In this document: positions 31,310-39,225 of the stretch, one piece after another | Layout of the letters: each line of letters opens with the position of its first letter | How positions within the stretch are numbered: the first letter of the stretch is position 1 | Assembly (NCBI GenBank): GCA_020845455.1 | Contig: JADLFO010000099.1 | Span: forward strand, 1 to 48,810 | Source of the DNA: Caldilineaceae bacterium | GTDB taxonomy: Bacteria > Chloroflexota > Anaerolineae > Caldilineales > Caldilineaceae | DNA: 48,810 nt | Direction of reading: 5' to 3' | The notes under the pieces: generated by a model | Database searches by the model: none | Told to the model about the DNA's origin: nothing | Seen by the model: only the letters and a program-made list of their open reading frames with translations | Translations under genes and position numbers: made by a program

Positions 31310-32176
31310 ATGCTGTTTGGGAGCGGTAAATATCGCTATCGGGTGATCGAGACATGGGCGACGCTGCCGGCGGGGTGGGAATGGGGATGGATCCCCGCGG
31401 TCGCCTGTGATTCGCGCGACCGAGTCTTTGTCTATTCACGCAGCGAGCATCCGCTGGTGATCTTCGACCGAGACGGCAACTTCTTGGAGGAGTGGGGGCA
31501 AGACATCCTCAAGGATGCGCACGGTCTCTTTATCGACGGCGACGACAACGTCTATTGTACCGAGCGCAATACGCACTGTGCGTATAAGTTTGACCGGTCG
31601 GGGCGGTTGGTGATGACGTTGGGCACGCCCGGACAACAGGGCGCGGCAGACGGCGATCCGTTCCGGCTGCCGACCGACCTAGGGGTGGCGTCGAACGGCG
31701 ACCTCTATGTGTCGGACGGGTATGGCAATGCGCGCGTGCATCATTACGCGCCGGACGGCACGCTGCTCAACTCGTGGGGGAGTTGGGGCAGCGGGCCGGG
31801 CCAGTTTGGGTTATCGCACTGCGTGCGCGTCGACCGCTATGACCGCGTCTGGGTGTGCGATCGCGAAAACCGGCGCATTCAGTTTTTTGACTTGGCGGGC
31901 AGCTATTTGAGCGAATGGGATGACCTGGCGCATCCGGACACGATCTTCTTTGCACCGGATGAGGATGTAGTTTATATCGCCGAACTGGACCAGCAGGTGA
32001 GCATTTATGATTTCGACCGTACCCTGCTGGCGCAGTGGGGTGGTCAGCGCAAGAGCGACAAGCCGGGCGAGTTCCGCGCCTGTCCGCACGGCATCTGGGC
32101 GGACTCGCGCGGCGACCTCTATGTGGGCGAGGTGCAGGCCAACGGTCGGCTGCAGAAGTATGTGCGTGTGGACTAA
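31310..32176 (+). CDS. NHL-repeat beta-propeller protein
   Basis: The 288-residue protein is made of repeated blades of the form DGxxNVYxxxR/DxxNxRIxxFDxxG, for example LYVSDGYGNARVHHYAPDG and VWVCDRENRRIQFFDLAG. This gives about five to six NHL repeats, resembling bacterial relatives of peptidyl-alpha-hydroxyglycine lyase. There is no signal peptide, so it is probably cytoplasmic. I use ATG 31310 (MLFGSGKYRYR) because AAGGGGG lies just upstream; ATG 31289 is in frame but has no SD. Lactonase-like or binding roles are both possible. It ends the rightward run from 27878 and a GC-rich stem-loop follows at once. Confidence 0.72.
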   Translation: MLFGSGKYRYRVIETWATLPAGWEWGWIPAVACDSRDRVFVYSRSEHPLVIFDRDGNFLEEWGQDILKDAHGLFIDGDDNVYCTERNTHCAYKFDRSGRLVMTLGTPGQQGAADGDPFRLPTDLGVASNGDLYVSDGYGNARVHHYAPDGTLLNSWGSWGSGPGQFGLSHCVRVDRYDRVWVCDRENRRIQFFDLAGSYLSEWDDLAHPDTIFFAPDEDVVYIAELDQQVSIYDFDRTLLAQWGGQRKSDKPGEFRACPHGIWADSRGDLYVGEVQANGRLQKYVRVD

Positions 32177-32177
32177 G

Positions 32178-32206
32178 CAGGCGGCGGACGCGATGGCCGC
32201 CGCCTG
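32178..32206 (+). terminator. GC-rich stem-loop after the NHL gene
   Basis: CAGGCGGCGG (32178-32187) and CCGCCGCCTG (32197-32206) form a perfect 10-bp stem two bases after the stop codon. No U-tract follows, so it may act as an mRNA end-protector or a weak, bidirectional terminator between convergent genes. Confidence 0.45.
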
Positions 32207-32241
32207 GCCGAGGTAGCATGCTGACTTAGTGGCGCGCCGGT

Positions 32242-33213
32242 CTAGCGGCGTTCTTCGCTGCGGTCGGTGGCAAGCGGCGGCGTGTACGACAGGTCCGAGA
32301 TAGCCTGTCGCCACTCTGGCGTCATCTCCACATCGGCCGCGGCCAAGGAGGCTTCCAACTGCTCGACGCTGCGTGCGCCGATGATGGGCGCGGTGACGGC
32401 GGGATGGTGCATCACCCAAGCGACGGCCAGCGTGGCGGGATGCAGGTTATGCTCCTGGGCGTGCTGGGTGAAGCGCTCGGCGATCTCAAAGTATTGGGGG
32501 TCGCCGTAGCGCTGCCGGTAGTTGGCGTTTTGCACCAGCCGGCCCGCGGCGGGTTTGTCGGCGGCGGAATATTTGCCGCTGAGCAGCCCGCCGCCCATGG
32601 GGCTGTAGGGGATCACGCCCAGCCCTTCGGAGGCGGCCAGGGGGAGGATCTCGACCTCCGCTTGGCGTTTTGCCAGGTTGTACATGGGTTGGATGCATTC
32701 AAAGCGCGCCCAGGCGTTGCGCTCAGAGATGCCCAACGCTTTGGCGATCTGCCAGGCGGCCCAGTTGCTGACCGCGGGGTAGACGATTTTGCCTTGGGTG
32801 ACGAGGTCGCCGAGGGCGCGCAGCGTCTCTTCCATGGGCGTGTCGGCATCGAAATGGTGGACGAAGTAAAGGTCCAGCCGGTCGGTGTTGAGGCGGCGCA
32901 GGCTGGCTTCGACCTGCCGCATGATGTGGCGGCGTGCCAGGCCGCGGTCGTTGAGACCTGGGCCGATGGGGGAGCATACTTTGGAGTTGATCACCAGGTC
33001 GTCGCGCATGCCTGCGATCAGTTTGCCCAAGATCTGTTCGGAGCGGCCGCCGCTGTAGGAGTTGGCGGTGTCGAAGAAGTTGATGCCGGCGTCGAGACAG
33101 CGTTTGAACATGGCGGCAGAGGTCGCCTCGTCGGCGTCGCCGCCGAACGACATCGTGCCAAAGCAGAGCGGGGAGACTTTGACGCCGGTGCGGCCAAGCG
33201 TGCGAAAGAGCAT
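32242..33213 (-). CDS. Aldo/keto reductase
   Basis: The 323-residue AKR resembles the YajO/Tas-type group. Tetrad residues are visible as Asp in FFDTANSYSGG with the Tyr five residues later, Lys in INSKVC and His in YFVHHFD. AGGAG lies 10 bases before the ATG. It is convergent with the NHL gene and divergent from the universal stress protein gene across 120 bases. An NADPH-dependent carbonyl reductase function is expected; the substrate is unknown. Confidence 0.87.
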   Translation of the reverse strand: MLFRTLGRTGVKVSPLCFGTMSFGGDADEATSAAMFKRCLDAGINFFDTANSYSGGRSEQILGKLIAGMRDDLVINSKVCSPIGPGLNDRGLARRHIMRQVEASLRRLNTDRLDLYFVHHFDADTPMEETLRALGDLVTQGKIVYPAVSNWAAWQIAKALGISERNAWARFECIQPMYNLAKRQAEVEILPLAASEGLGVIPYSPMGGGLLSGKYSAADKPAAGRLVQNANYRQRYGDPQYFEIAERFTQHAQEHNLHPATLAVAWVMHHPAVTAPIIGARSVEQLEASLAAADVEMTPEWRQAISDLSYTPPLATDRSEERR

Positions 33214-33333
33214 ATTGGTCGAACTCCTCTGTGGATGGGCCGGACAGCGGCCTGTGGATGGTCTGTGGGCATGGTACGGCAGCCTGCAGACGCTGTCAAA
33301 ATCAGTGCCGAGACGAAGTCAGGAGTGAGCAGT

Positions 33334-33759
33334 ATGTTTAAGACGATCATTATGGCGGTAGATGGGTCGCCGGCAGTGGAGCGGCTCTTGGTCTTTACAG
33401 AGCATGTGGCGCGGCGTTCGGATGGACAGGTGATTGTGGTTCATGCCTTTGAGCCGCCCACGGTCTATGAATGGACTGAGAGCTTTGGGGAACTGAACGC
33501 GCAGTACACCAAGGTGGCGGAGGAGGTCGCCGCCGATGCGGTGGAGGCGCTGACCAAGGCGGGGATCAACGCTACGGCGGATATTCGCCAGGGGCCGGCG
33601 GCGCAGGCGATCTTGGATGCGGTGCGGATCCATGGTGCGGACCTGATCATCATGGGGACGCGAGCGCAACGGCAGGATAACCTGGCGGAGGCGCTGTTGG
33701 GGAGCGTCAGTTCGGCGGTGGTGCGCAATACCTATTGCCCCACACTGTTAGTCCCGTAG
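33334..33759 (+). CDS. Universal stress protein (UspA family)
   Basis: The 141-residue single-domain Usp protein begins MFKTIIMAVDGSPAVERLL and ends with the nucleotide-loop region GTRAQRQDNLAEALLGSVSS. The canonical G-x2-G-x9-G-S/T is only partly kept (second Gly replaced by Ala), so ATP binding may be altered. AGGAG lies 8 bases upstream of ATG 33334; the frame is open far upstream only because it runs antisense to the aldo/keto reductase. It has its own terminator-like stem at 33833. Confidence 0.87.
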   Translation: MFKTIIMAVDGSPAVERLLVFTEHVARRSDGQVIVVHAFEPPTVYEWTESFGELNAQYTKVAEEVAADAVEALTKAGINATADIRQGPAAQAILDAVRIHGADLIIMGTRAQRQDNLAEALLGSVSSAVVRNTYCPTLLVP

Positions 33760-33832
33760 CTACCCCGTCACTATTCGTGTAGTCATAGATAGACCATCGA
33801 ATCCTCGGCCAATCACCCCTCAGATAGCAGCC

Positions 33833-33864
33833 ACCGGCCGCAGGGATGTTTCCCTGTGGCCGGT
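33833..33864. terminator. Bidirectional terminator-like stem-loop
   Basis: ACCGGCCGCAGGGA (33833-33846) and TCCCTGTGGCCGGT (33851-33864) form a 14-bp stem with one G-U pair and loop TGTT, followed by a pyrimidine-rich stretch. It lies between the convergent stress protein and VOC genes. Confidence 0.6.
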
Positions 33865-33892
33865 CGATCTTCTCCCCATGCGTCTGGGCAGT

Positions 33893-34642
33893 CTACCCTA
33901 GGCGCACGCCATAGTCTCGGCTGGCATAGTCATACAACTCGTTCTGCGCGGCGAGGGCCACCGGCGTGGTGAGGCCGCGGTAGCGCAGCTTGATCTCGCT
34001 CAGTTGAAGCATGAAGCGGATCGTGCCGATCTGGACATGCCCGTAGAGACTCCAGCGTTCGGCGCGCTCCAGTAGAGTAAATTCACCCAGGAATTCGGGA
34101 AAATCGCGCTTAAGATGCGCGGCGGCAGCCTCCAGGTCATCCACGACAAAGCCGAGGTGGTGGATGCGGCTGGGCGCGGGTGGGGCCAAGGGCGCATCGG
34201 GATTGAAATCAAAGAGGAAGAGGGCTGTGTTGCCGCTGGTGACAACTGTGAGATGGTCGTCGTCGCGCACGACCTGCAGCCCCAGCCCCTCGTGGAAGAA
34301 GCGGCGTGCCAGGGCGCGGTCTTCAAACGCCAGCGCCAGATGGTCGAAGCCGTAATTGGTAAAGGGTCGCGTGTCTGCCAGATCAAGTTTCTCTGCGACC
34401 ACGCGCAAGTCCGCATCGCCATAGTGGGCGATGATCTCGTAGAGGAACATGTCCGGGTAGATCAACTCCGCGCCCTTATAGACCGAGAGGCGATGATTGG
34501 TACGCACGGAATGGGGCAGAAGGCGATCCAGGGCCAGATGCACAACATCGTGGATGGGAAGTTCGCCGCTGTAGGTTGCCCCATTGTCGACCATTAACTG
34601 GACGAGCGCCAACGTCGTCGGGACGGGTTTGGATCCGGCCAT
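33893..34642 (-). CDS. VOC family (glyoxalase/dioxygenase-fold) protein
   Basis: The 249-residue protein has an N-terminal segment of about 95 residues that I do not recognise. A VOC domain follows: FDHLALAFEDRALARRFF (about residues 99-116) and IHHLGFVVDDLEAAAAHL (about 165-182). Both carry His at the metal-ligand position. AAGGAG lies 8 bases upstream of the ATG and an extended -10 promoter lies about 70 bases upstream. Function unassigned; a metal-dependent lyase or dioxygenase-like binding protein is possible. The N-terminal motif SGELPIHDVVHLALDRLLPH is unusual for VOC proteins. Confidence 0.7.
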   Translation of the reverse strand: MAGSKPVPTTLALVQLMVDNGATYSGELPIHDVVHLALDRLLPHSVRTNHRLSVYKGAELIYPDMFLYEIIAHYGDADLRVVAEKLDLADTRPFTNYGFDHLALAFEDRALARRFFHEGLGLQVVRDDDHLTVVTSGNTALFLFDFNPDAPLAPPAPSRIHHLGFVVDDLEAAAAHLKRDFPEFLGEFTLLERAERWSLYGHVQIGTIRFMLQLSEIKLRYRGLTTPVALAAQNELYDYASRDYGVRLG

Positions 34643-34708
34643 TGCTCAAGCTCCTTGCCAAGAATGCGGTAGTACGAGAACACCCTCATGTGAGCCAAAT
34701 ATGAGTTC

Positions 34709-34717
34709 ATTGTACCA
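34709..34717 (-). promoter_or_regulatory. Extended -10 promoter for the VOC gene
   Basis: On the minus strand TGGTACAAT is a TGn-extended -10 element about 70 bases upstream of the start at 34642. The -35 is weak, as expected for this promoter class. Confidence 0.45.
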
Positions 34718-34832
34718 GACGACCTCTATCGGTTCTGTTTCAGTACCTGTCTTGTTTGGGGGGTAACTGTCGCCGGTCTTTGGCAGCAGTATCGCCGGGC
34801 GTTATGACCACGCATCACAACACAGATGCCGC

Positions 34833-34854
34833 CTAGTACATGACTAGTACATTT
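34833..34854. repeat. 11-base tandem repeat
   Basis: CTAGTACATGA (34833-34843) is followed at once by CTAGTACATTT (34844-34854), identical in the first nine bases. Two same-face binding sites one helical turn apart upstream of the glutaminase would suit a regulator. No regulator gene is adjacent. Confidence 0.5.
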
Positions 34855-35002
34855 CGTACCTGGTCACTTGATGCAGTTAGCCCTATCCTGGACAGGAGGA
34901 TGTAGCTGTTTCTCAGTTGGGCGCAGGTGGAGCATCGGTGGTGCTCTCCATGAGGCGTCATGGAGCCGCTTTGGTTTGTCCGCGCTTATCGTAGCAGGGC
35001 CA

Positions 35003-36007
35003 ATGATGCATACGCAACTTGACGATGAAGCGATCCTTGGAGCAGTGTCAACCGGCGAATTGCCCCCGCCCAGACAGGTGCAAAGCCGTGTGGACGAGGC
35101 CTATGCCCGTTTCAGTTCGAACGGCGAGGGTTGGAATTCGCAGGTGTATCCGGCGCTGGCACAGGTATCGCGCGACCTGTTTGGCATCTGTGAGGTCAGC
35201 ATCCACGGTCAGATATTTGCTGCGGGCGACGCCGAGGTTGAGTTCACGATCATGAGCGTGGCCAAGCCTTTTGTCTTTGCGCTGGTCTGCCAAGCGTTGG
35301 GCGCAGAGGAAGTACGCGCCAAGGTTGGGGTGAACGCGACGGGGCTGCCCTTCAACTCGGTGATGGCGATTGAACTGCACCCTGAGCGACTGACGAACCC
35401 AATGGTCAATTCCGGTGCGATCGCCACCACCAGCCTGGCGCCTGGGGCAACGGTCGAGGCCAAATGGGAGTTTCTGCAGGAGGGGCTTGCGCGCTTCGCG
35501 GGGCGTCCGCTTGCGTTCAATGAAGAGGTGTATGCGTCGGCGGCAGCCACCAATCATCGCAATCACGGCATTGCGCGCGTTCTGCAGGGGTATGGCCGCA
35601 TCTATTGCGACCCATTCGAAGCGCTTGATTTATACACGCGACAAAGCTGTCTCAATGTGACGGCCAAAGACCTGGCGGTGATGGGGGCGACATTGGCGGG
35701 CGGCGGTGTGAATCCACTGACCCATGAACAGGTGATTCACGCCGCCTATTGCACGCGGACGTTGGCCGTGATGGCAACCGCCGGGTTGTATGAGACATCC
35801 GGCGACTGGCTCTACGATATTGGGCTACCCGGCAAGAGCGGCATCGGGGGCGGGATCGTCACGGTAGCGCCCGGCAAGGGTGGACTGGGAACCTTTGCCC
35901 CGCCGCTTGACCGCGCCGGCAACAGCGTCAAGGGCCAACTGGTCGCCAAATTCTTGTCCGAACGATTAGGGCTCAATCTATTTGCATCAAAACCTGCCGA
36001 TGGCTAG
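35003..36007 (+). CDS. glsA: Glutaminase
   Basis: The 334-residue protein is a serine-dependent beta-lactamase-fold glutaminase: nucleophile Ser85 and Lys88 in FTIMSVAKPF, then NPMVNSGAI, and the C-terminal GIGGGIVTVAPGKGGLG typical of bacterial glutaminases. It hydrolyses glutamine to glutamate and ammonia in the cytoplasm. The start ATG 35003 (MMHTQLDD) gives a standard-length enzyme. The longer frame from 34868 adds a Cys/Trp-rich stretch not expected in the family. The SD is weak (GCAGGG). It precedes an MFS exporter by 69 bases. The symbol is a family-level assignment. Confidence 0.87.
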   Translation: MMHTQLDDEAILGAVSTGELPPPRQVQSRVDEAYARFSSNGEGWNSQVYPALAQVSRDLFGICEVSIHGQIFAAGDAEVEFTIMSVAKPFVFALVCQALGAEEVRAKVGVNATGLPFNSVMAIELHPERLTNPMVNSGAIATTSLAPGATVEAKWEFLQEGLARFAGRPLAFNEEVYASAAATNHRNHGIARVLQGYGRIYCDPFEALDLYTRQSCLNVTAKDLAVMGATLAGGGVNPLTHEQVIHAAYCTRTLAVMATAGLYETSGDWLYDIGLPGKSGIGGGIVTVAPGKGGLGTFAPPLDRAGNSVKGQLVAKFLSERLGLNLFASKPADG

Positions 36008-36023
36008 GGCCTCGTTGAAGCTC

Positions 36024-36057
36024 GACGAATTGAAACAGTAGACGAATTGAAACAGTA
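36024..36057. repeat. Perfect 17-base tandem duplication
   Basis: GACGAATTGAAACAGTA occurs twice in direct succession (36024-36040 and 36041-36057), ending just before the SD of the MFS gene. It may be a recent slippage duplication or a double regulator site. Confidence 0.8.
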
Positions 36058-36076
36058 GATGGAGAGACAAACTACG

Positions 36077-37756
36077 ATGGCAAAACAACCTGTAGGGGCC
36101 GCAAGCGCGATCGCGGCGACACAATCATCGTGGTTACCGATGGCGATTATTCTCTTGGCGCAAATCCAGATGGGGTTTAACGTCAACGCTCTGCCGGTCT
36201 CGATCGGCCCGATCGTCTATGACCTGGATGCCGCCGCGACCGATGTGGGTGGGGCGCTTGTCATCTATTCGCTCTTTGTCGCCGCGTTTGTCATGCTGGG
36301 CGCCAAGCTGGGCAAGATATTTGGCGAGCGGCTCGTCTTTCAGGTGACGGCGCTTCTCCATGGCGTGGCGATGGGGAGCATGGCGCTCAGCCAGGATGTG
36401 GGCATGATGAACAGTGCCCAGGCGCTCGCGGGGCTGGCCGCTGCGGCGCTGGTGCCGACCTTGGTTGTGCTGGTCGCGGCCAACTATCAAGGCAAGCAGC
36501 AGGAGGCCGCTTTGGGTCTCTTGGCGGGAGCGCCGGCGGTTTCCGGTGTGCTGGCCTTTCTCATCGCCGGTTTTCTCGGCACGGTATTGAGCTGGCGCTA
36601 TTCGTTTGGGATGCTGTTTGTTGTCTCGCTGGCTGTGTTGGCGCTCAGCTTCCGCCTCAAGCCGGTTAAGCGCCAGCCTGGCATCAAGATCGATACCGTC
36701 GGGGCTGTGCTGGCCGCGATCGGCATTATTTTGATCAGCGTCGGTTTTAACAATCTGAACTCATGGGGTCTGGTGACCGCGCGCCAAGGTGCGCCGATTG
36801 CCCTGTTTGGCCTGTCGCCGGCGCCGTTCATGATCATCTTTGGTATCGTGGTCGCCCAGGCCTTTTTCACTTGGTCGGCATATCGGCAGAAGATAGGGCA
36901 GGCGCCGCTTTTGGCGCTGGAAGTACTCGACTCGTCGAAAGAGCGGGCCGCAACCTACACGATGCTGATCATCGGCGCGCTGGGACCTGCCGTCAATTTC
37001 CTGATCCCGCTCTATATCCAGATTGTCCAGGGCCGCACCAGTATGCAGACCGCTGTGGCGACCGTACCCTACACCGTGTCGATCTTTGTTGCAGCGGTGT
37101 TTATTGTGCGCCTCTATCGCCTGCTTACGCCACGCCAGATCGGGTCTTCTGGGTTCTTGATCGTGGCTGTGGGGCTGACCGTTTTAGCCTTTGCCATCCG
37201 CAATGATTGGGGTATGCCGATGGTGATCTTGGGCCTGAGTATGCTGGGCCTTGGCGAGGGCGCACTGCTGACGCTCTTGTTTAACGTGCTGGTTTCGGCT
37301 TCGCCCAAGCAACTGGCAGGAGATGTGGGCGCGCTGCGCGGCACCGCCAACAATCTCTCGACCGCAGTGGGGACGGCTGTAGCCGGCGCGATGTCGGTTG
37401 CCTTGCTGAGCCTGTTTGTCACGGCCAGCCTGAGCACGAACGCTCTCCTTCCGCCTTCGTTCCAGCAGCAAGTCAATCTCGACAACATCAATTTTGTCAG
37501 TAACGACGACTTGCTGGAGGCGCTGAGCGAGACCACGGCGACATCCGACCAGGCAGAAGCGGCTGTTCAGATCAACACAGAGGCACGATTGCGGGCGCTC
37601 AAGGTTTCGTTCTTGGTGCTGGCCAGTATTGCGCTGTTGGCGGTCTTCCCGTCGCTGGGGCTGCCGAACTACACGCCCGCCAGGATACCGGACGAGCCGG
37701 CGCAGGCACCGGCGAAACGTGCCAAGCGACAGACGCTATCCACGACAAAGGGATAG
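36077..37756 (+). CDS. MFS transporter, EmrB/QacA-like (DHA2)
   Basis: The 559-residue membrane protein has about fourteen predicted helices, as in the DHA2 drug:proton antiporters. Visible features are an early transport segment ILLAQIQMGFNVNALPVSIG and a GGALVIYSLFVAAFVMLGAKLG motif-A region. A periplasmic loop near 470-500 contains many Thr/Ala/Glu. The start at ATG 36077 has GGAGAG 10 bases upstream; an ATG at 36059 is in frame but overlaps that SD. It directly follows the glutaminase and the 17-base duplication. Efflux of a drug or metabolite is expected; the basic C-tail (PAKRAKRQ) is cytoplasmic. Confidence 0.83.
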   Translation: MAKQPVGAASAIAATQSSWLPMAIILLAQIQMGFNVNALPVSIGPIVYDLDAAATDVGGALVIYSLFVAAFVMLGAKLGKIFGERLVFQVTALLHGVAMGSMALSQDVGMMNSAQALAGLAAAALVPTLVVLVAANYQGKQQEAALGLLAGAPAVSGVLAFLIAGFLGTVLSWRYSFGMLFVVSLAVLALSFRLKPVKRQPGIKIDTVGAVLAAIGIILISVGFNNLNSWGLVTARQGAPIALFGLSPAPFMIIFGIVVAQAFFTWSAYRQKIGQAPLLALEVLDSSKERAATYTMLIIGALGPAVNFLIPLYIQIVQGRTSMQTAVATVPYTVSIFVAAVFIVRLYRLLTPRQIGSSGFLIVAVGLTVLAFAIRNDWGMPMVILGLSMLGLGEGALLTLLFNVLVSASPKQLAGDVGALRGTANNLSTAVGTAVAGAMSVALLSLFVTASLSTNALLPPSFQQQVNLDNINFVSNDDLLEALSETTATSDQAEAAVQINTEARLRALKVSFLVLASIALLAVFPSLGLPNYTPARIPDEPAQAPAKRAKRQTLSTTKG

Positions 37757-37773
37757 ACTCCGGAATTTTTATG

Positions 37774-37792
37774 CCTCGCCGGATCGGCGAGG
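37774..37792 (+). terminator. Stem-loop after the MFS gene
   Basis: CCTCGCCG (37774-37781) and CGGCGAGG (37785-37792) with loop GAT lie 18 bases after the stop. There is no U-tract downstream, so efficient intrinsic termination is uncertain. Confidence 0.4.
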
Positions 37793-37849
37793 GCATTGAG
37801 CGGTTGGAATGGCTCATTACATTACAGAACCATCTACAGGAGAGAGATC

Positions 37850-39097
37850 ATGAATGTACAGTTCGACCAGGAGCTTGAAGATCGATTGGTGCGCTATGTA
37901 CGCATTGACACGCAAAGCGATGAATCATCCCCAACTTCGCCCAGCACAGAGATTCAGTATGACCTGCTGAGGCTGCTCCAGGACGAACTGCAAGAGATCG
38001 GCGCGCAGGATGTGACGCTGACCGGCTATGGCGCGGTCATCACCACGATTCCGGCGACGGTAGCGACCGAGACGCCCACGATCGCGCTGCTGGCGCATGT
38101 GGACACCGCGCCGGCCTTTCATGCGAGCGGCGTTAAGCCCATGGTCCACCGCAACTATGACGGCGGGGATATCCACTTCCCCGACGCTCCTGGGCTGGTG
38201 TTATCCCCCAAGGAGTCGCCGTATCTGGCGGGCAAGGCCGGGGAGGATATCGTCACGGCCGGGGGGACCACGCTTCTGGGCGCAGATGACAAGGCGGGGA
38301 TCGCCATCGTCATGGCTGCCGCGCGCCACCTGCTGCAGAACCCTGGAATCCCCCATGGCCCGATCCGGATCTGCTTTACGCCGGATGAGGAGATTGGGCG
38401 CGGCGTGCATGCCGACCTGCCGGGGGACCTAAACGTGGACTTCGCCTATACGCTAGACGGCGCCGAGAAGGGGGAGATCGTCTATGAGACCTTTTCGGCA
38501 GACAAAGCGACTGTACAGGTCAAGGGAGTGTCGATCCACCCCGGCCAGGCCAAGGACAAGCTGGTCAACGCGCTGCATCTGGCCGCTAAGATTGTGGATA
38601 CGATGCCGCAGGTAACGCTGACGCCGGAGACGACCGACGGTCGCCAGGGCTTCATTCACCTCTATCAGATGCGCGGCACCGCAGCCGAGGCGGAACTCAA
38701 CTTTATCCTGCGCGATTTTGAGCCGGATTTGCTGGAAGCGCAGGGCAAGTTGATTCAGCAGGTGTGCGCCACGATCCAGGCGACCGAGCCGCGCGCCCAG
38801 ATCACCTGCACCATTACTTCGCAGTACCGCAATATGCGCTATTGGCTGGAGAACGATATGCGCCCGGTCGAACTGGCGCGTGAGGCCTGCCGCCAGTTGG
38901 GGATCGAGCATTTCTCTGTTCCCATTCGTGGCGGCACCGACGGCTCCAGACTCACCGAGAAGGGCGTGCCGACGCCCAATCTCTTTACCGGGATGCAGAA
39001 CATTCATGGCCCGTTGGAATGGGTCAGCATTCAGGATATGGCGGCTGCAACCCGGATGTGCATCAAGCTCGCGGAGCTTTGGGGCGCAGAGGGATGA
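37850..39097 (+). CDS. pepT: Peptidase T (tripeptide aminopeptidase)
   Basis: The 415-residue M20 metallopeptidase matches PepT in length and motifs: zinc ligands His83 and Asp85 (LAHVDTAP), Asp146 (LLGADDKAG), Glu180/181 (TPDEEIGRG), the YTLDGAEKGEIVYE signature, and the C-terminal His in QNIHGPLEW. It removes N-terminal residues from tripeptides in the cytoplasm. The start is ATG 37850 (MNVQFDQ), immediately after a good AGGAGAG; the longer frame from 37796 is not conserved-looking. It opens the run of five peptide-related genes. Confidence 0.92.
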   Translation: MNVQFDQELEDRLVRYVRIDTQSDESSPTSPSTEIQYDLLRLLQDELQEIGAQDVTLTGYGAVITTIPATVATETPTIALLAHVDTAPAFHASGVKPMVHRNYDGGDIHFPDAPGLVLSPKESPYLAGKAGEDIVTAGGTTLLGADDKAGIAIVMAAARHLLQNPGIPHGPIRICFTPDEEIGRGVHADLPGDLNVDFAYTLDGAEKGEIVYETFSADKATVQVKGVSIHPGQAKDKLVNALHLAAKIVDTMPQVTLTPETTDGRQGFIHLYQMRGTAAEAELNFILRDFEPDLLEAQGKLIQQVCATIQATEPRAQITCTITSQYRNMRYWLENDMRPVELAREACRQLGIEHFSVPIRGGTDGSRLTEKGVPTPNLFTGMQNIHGPLEWVSIQDMAAATRMCIKLAELWGAEG

Positions 39098-39123
39098 GGC
39101 GCGGCCTGTCTACAGCGATATAT

Positions 39124-39151
39124 CGTACGGACACGACCTATCGTGTCCGTA
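39124..39151. repeat. Palindromic repeat, copy B
   Basis: TACGGACACGA (39126-39136) and TCGTGTCCGTA (39141-39151) form an 11-bp perfect inverted repeat with loop CCTA. The 28-base unit matches 23 of 28 bases with copy A at 25127-25154. It lies 27 bases after pepT and 75 before the M20 gene. Confidence 0.7.
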
Positions 39152-39225
39152 TTGATACGATGTCCATAGTGATAGCCGGCGCTGCCAAGAGCCTCGACCA
39201 GTAAGACAAGTAAAAGGAGCACGCA

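Larger units (their letters stand above)
34643..35002. other. Divergent intergenic region
   Basis: The 360 bases between the leftward VOC gene and the rightward glutaminase hold an extended -10 promoter for the former (34709-34717) and an 11-base tandem repeat (34833-34854). An AGGAGG at 34894-34899 is followed by ATG TAG and starts nothing obvious. An ATG at 34868 is in frame with the glutaminase but would add 45 residues without family support. Confidence 0.5.

Noticed and set aside
34894..34899. AGGAGG as ribosome binding site of the glutaminase
   Set aside because: It is followed by ATG TAG and no in-frame start at proper distance; the glutaminase family N-terminus fits ATG 35003.
37774..37792. 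Full rho-independent terminator
   Set aside because: The stem is good but the T-run lies before it, not after it, so it is listed only as a low-confidence stem-loop.
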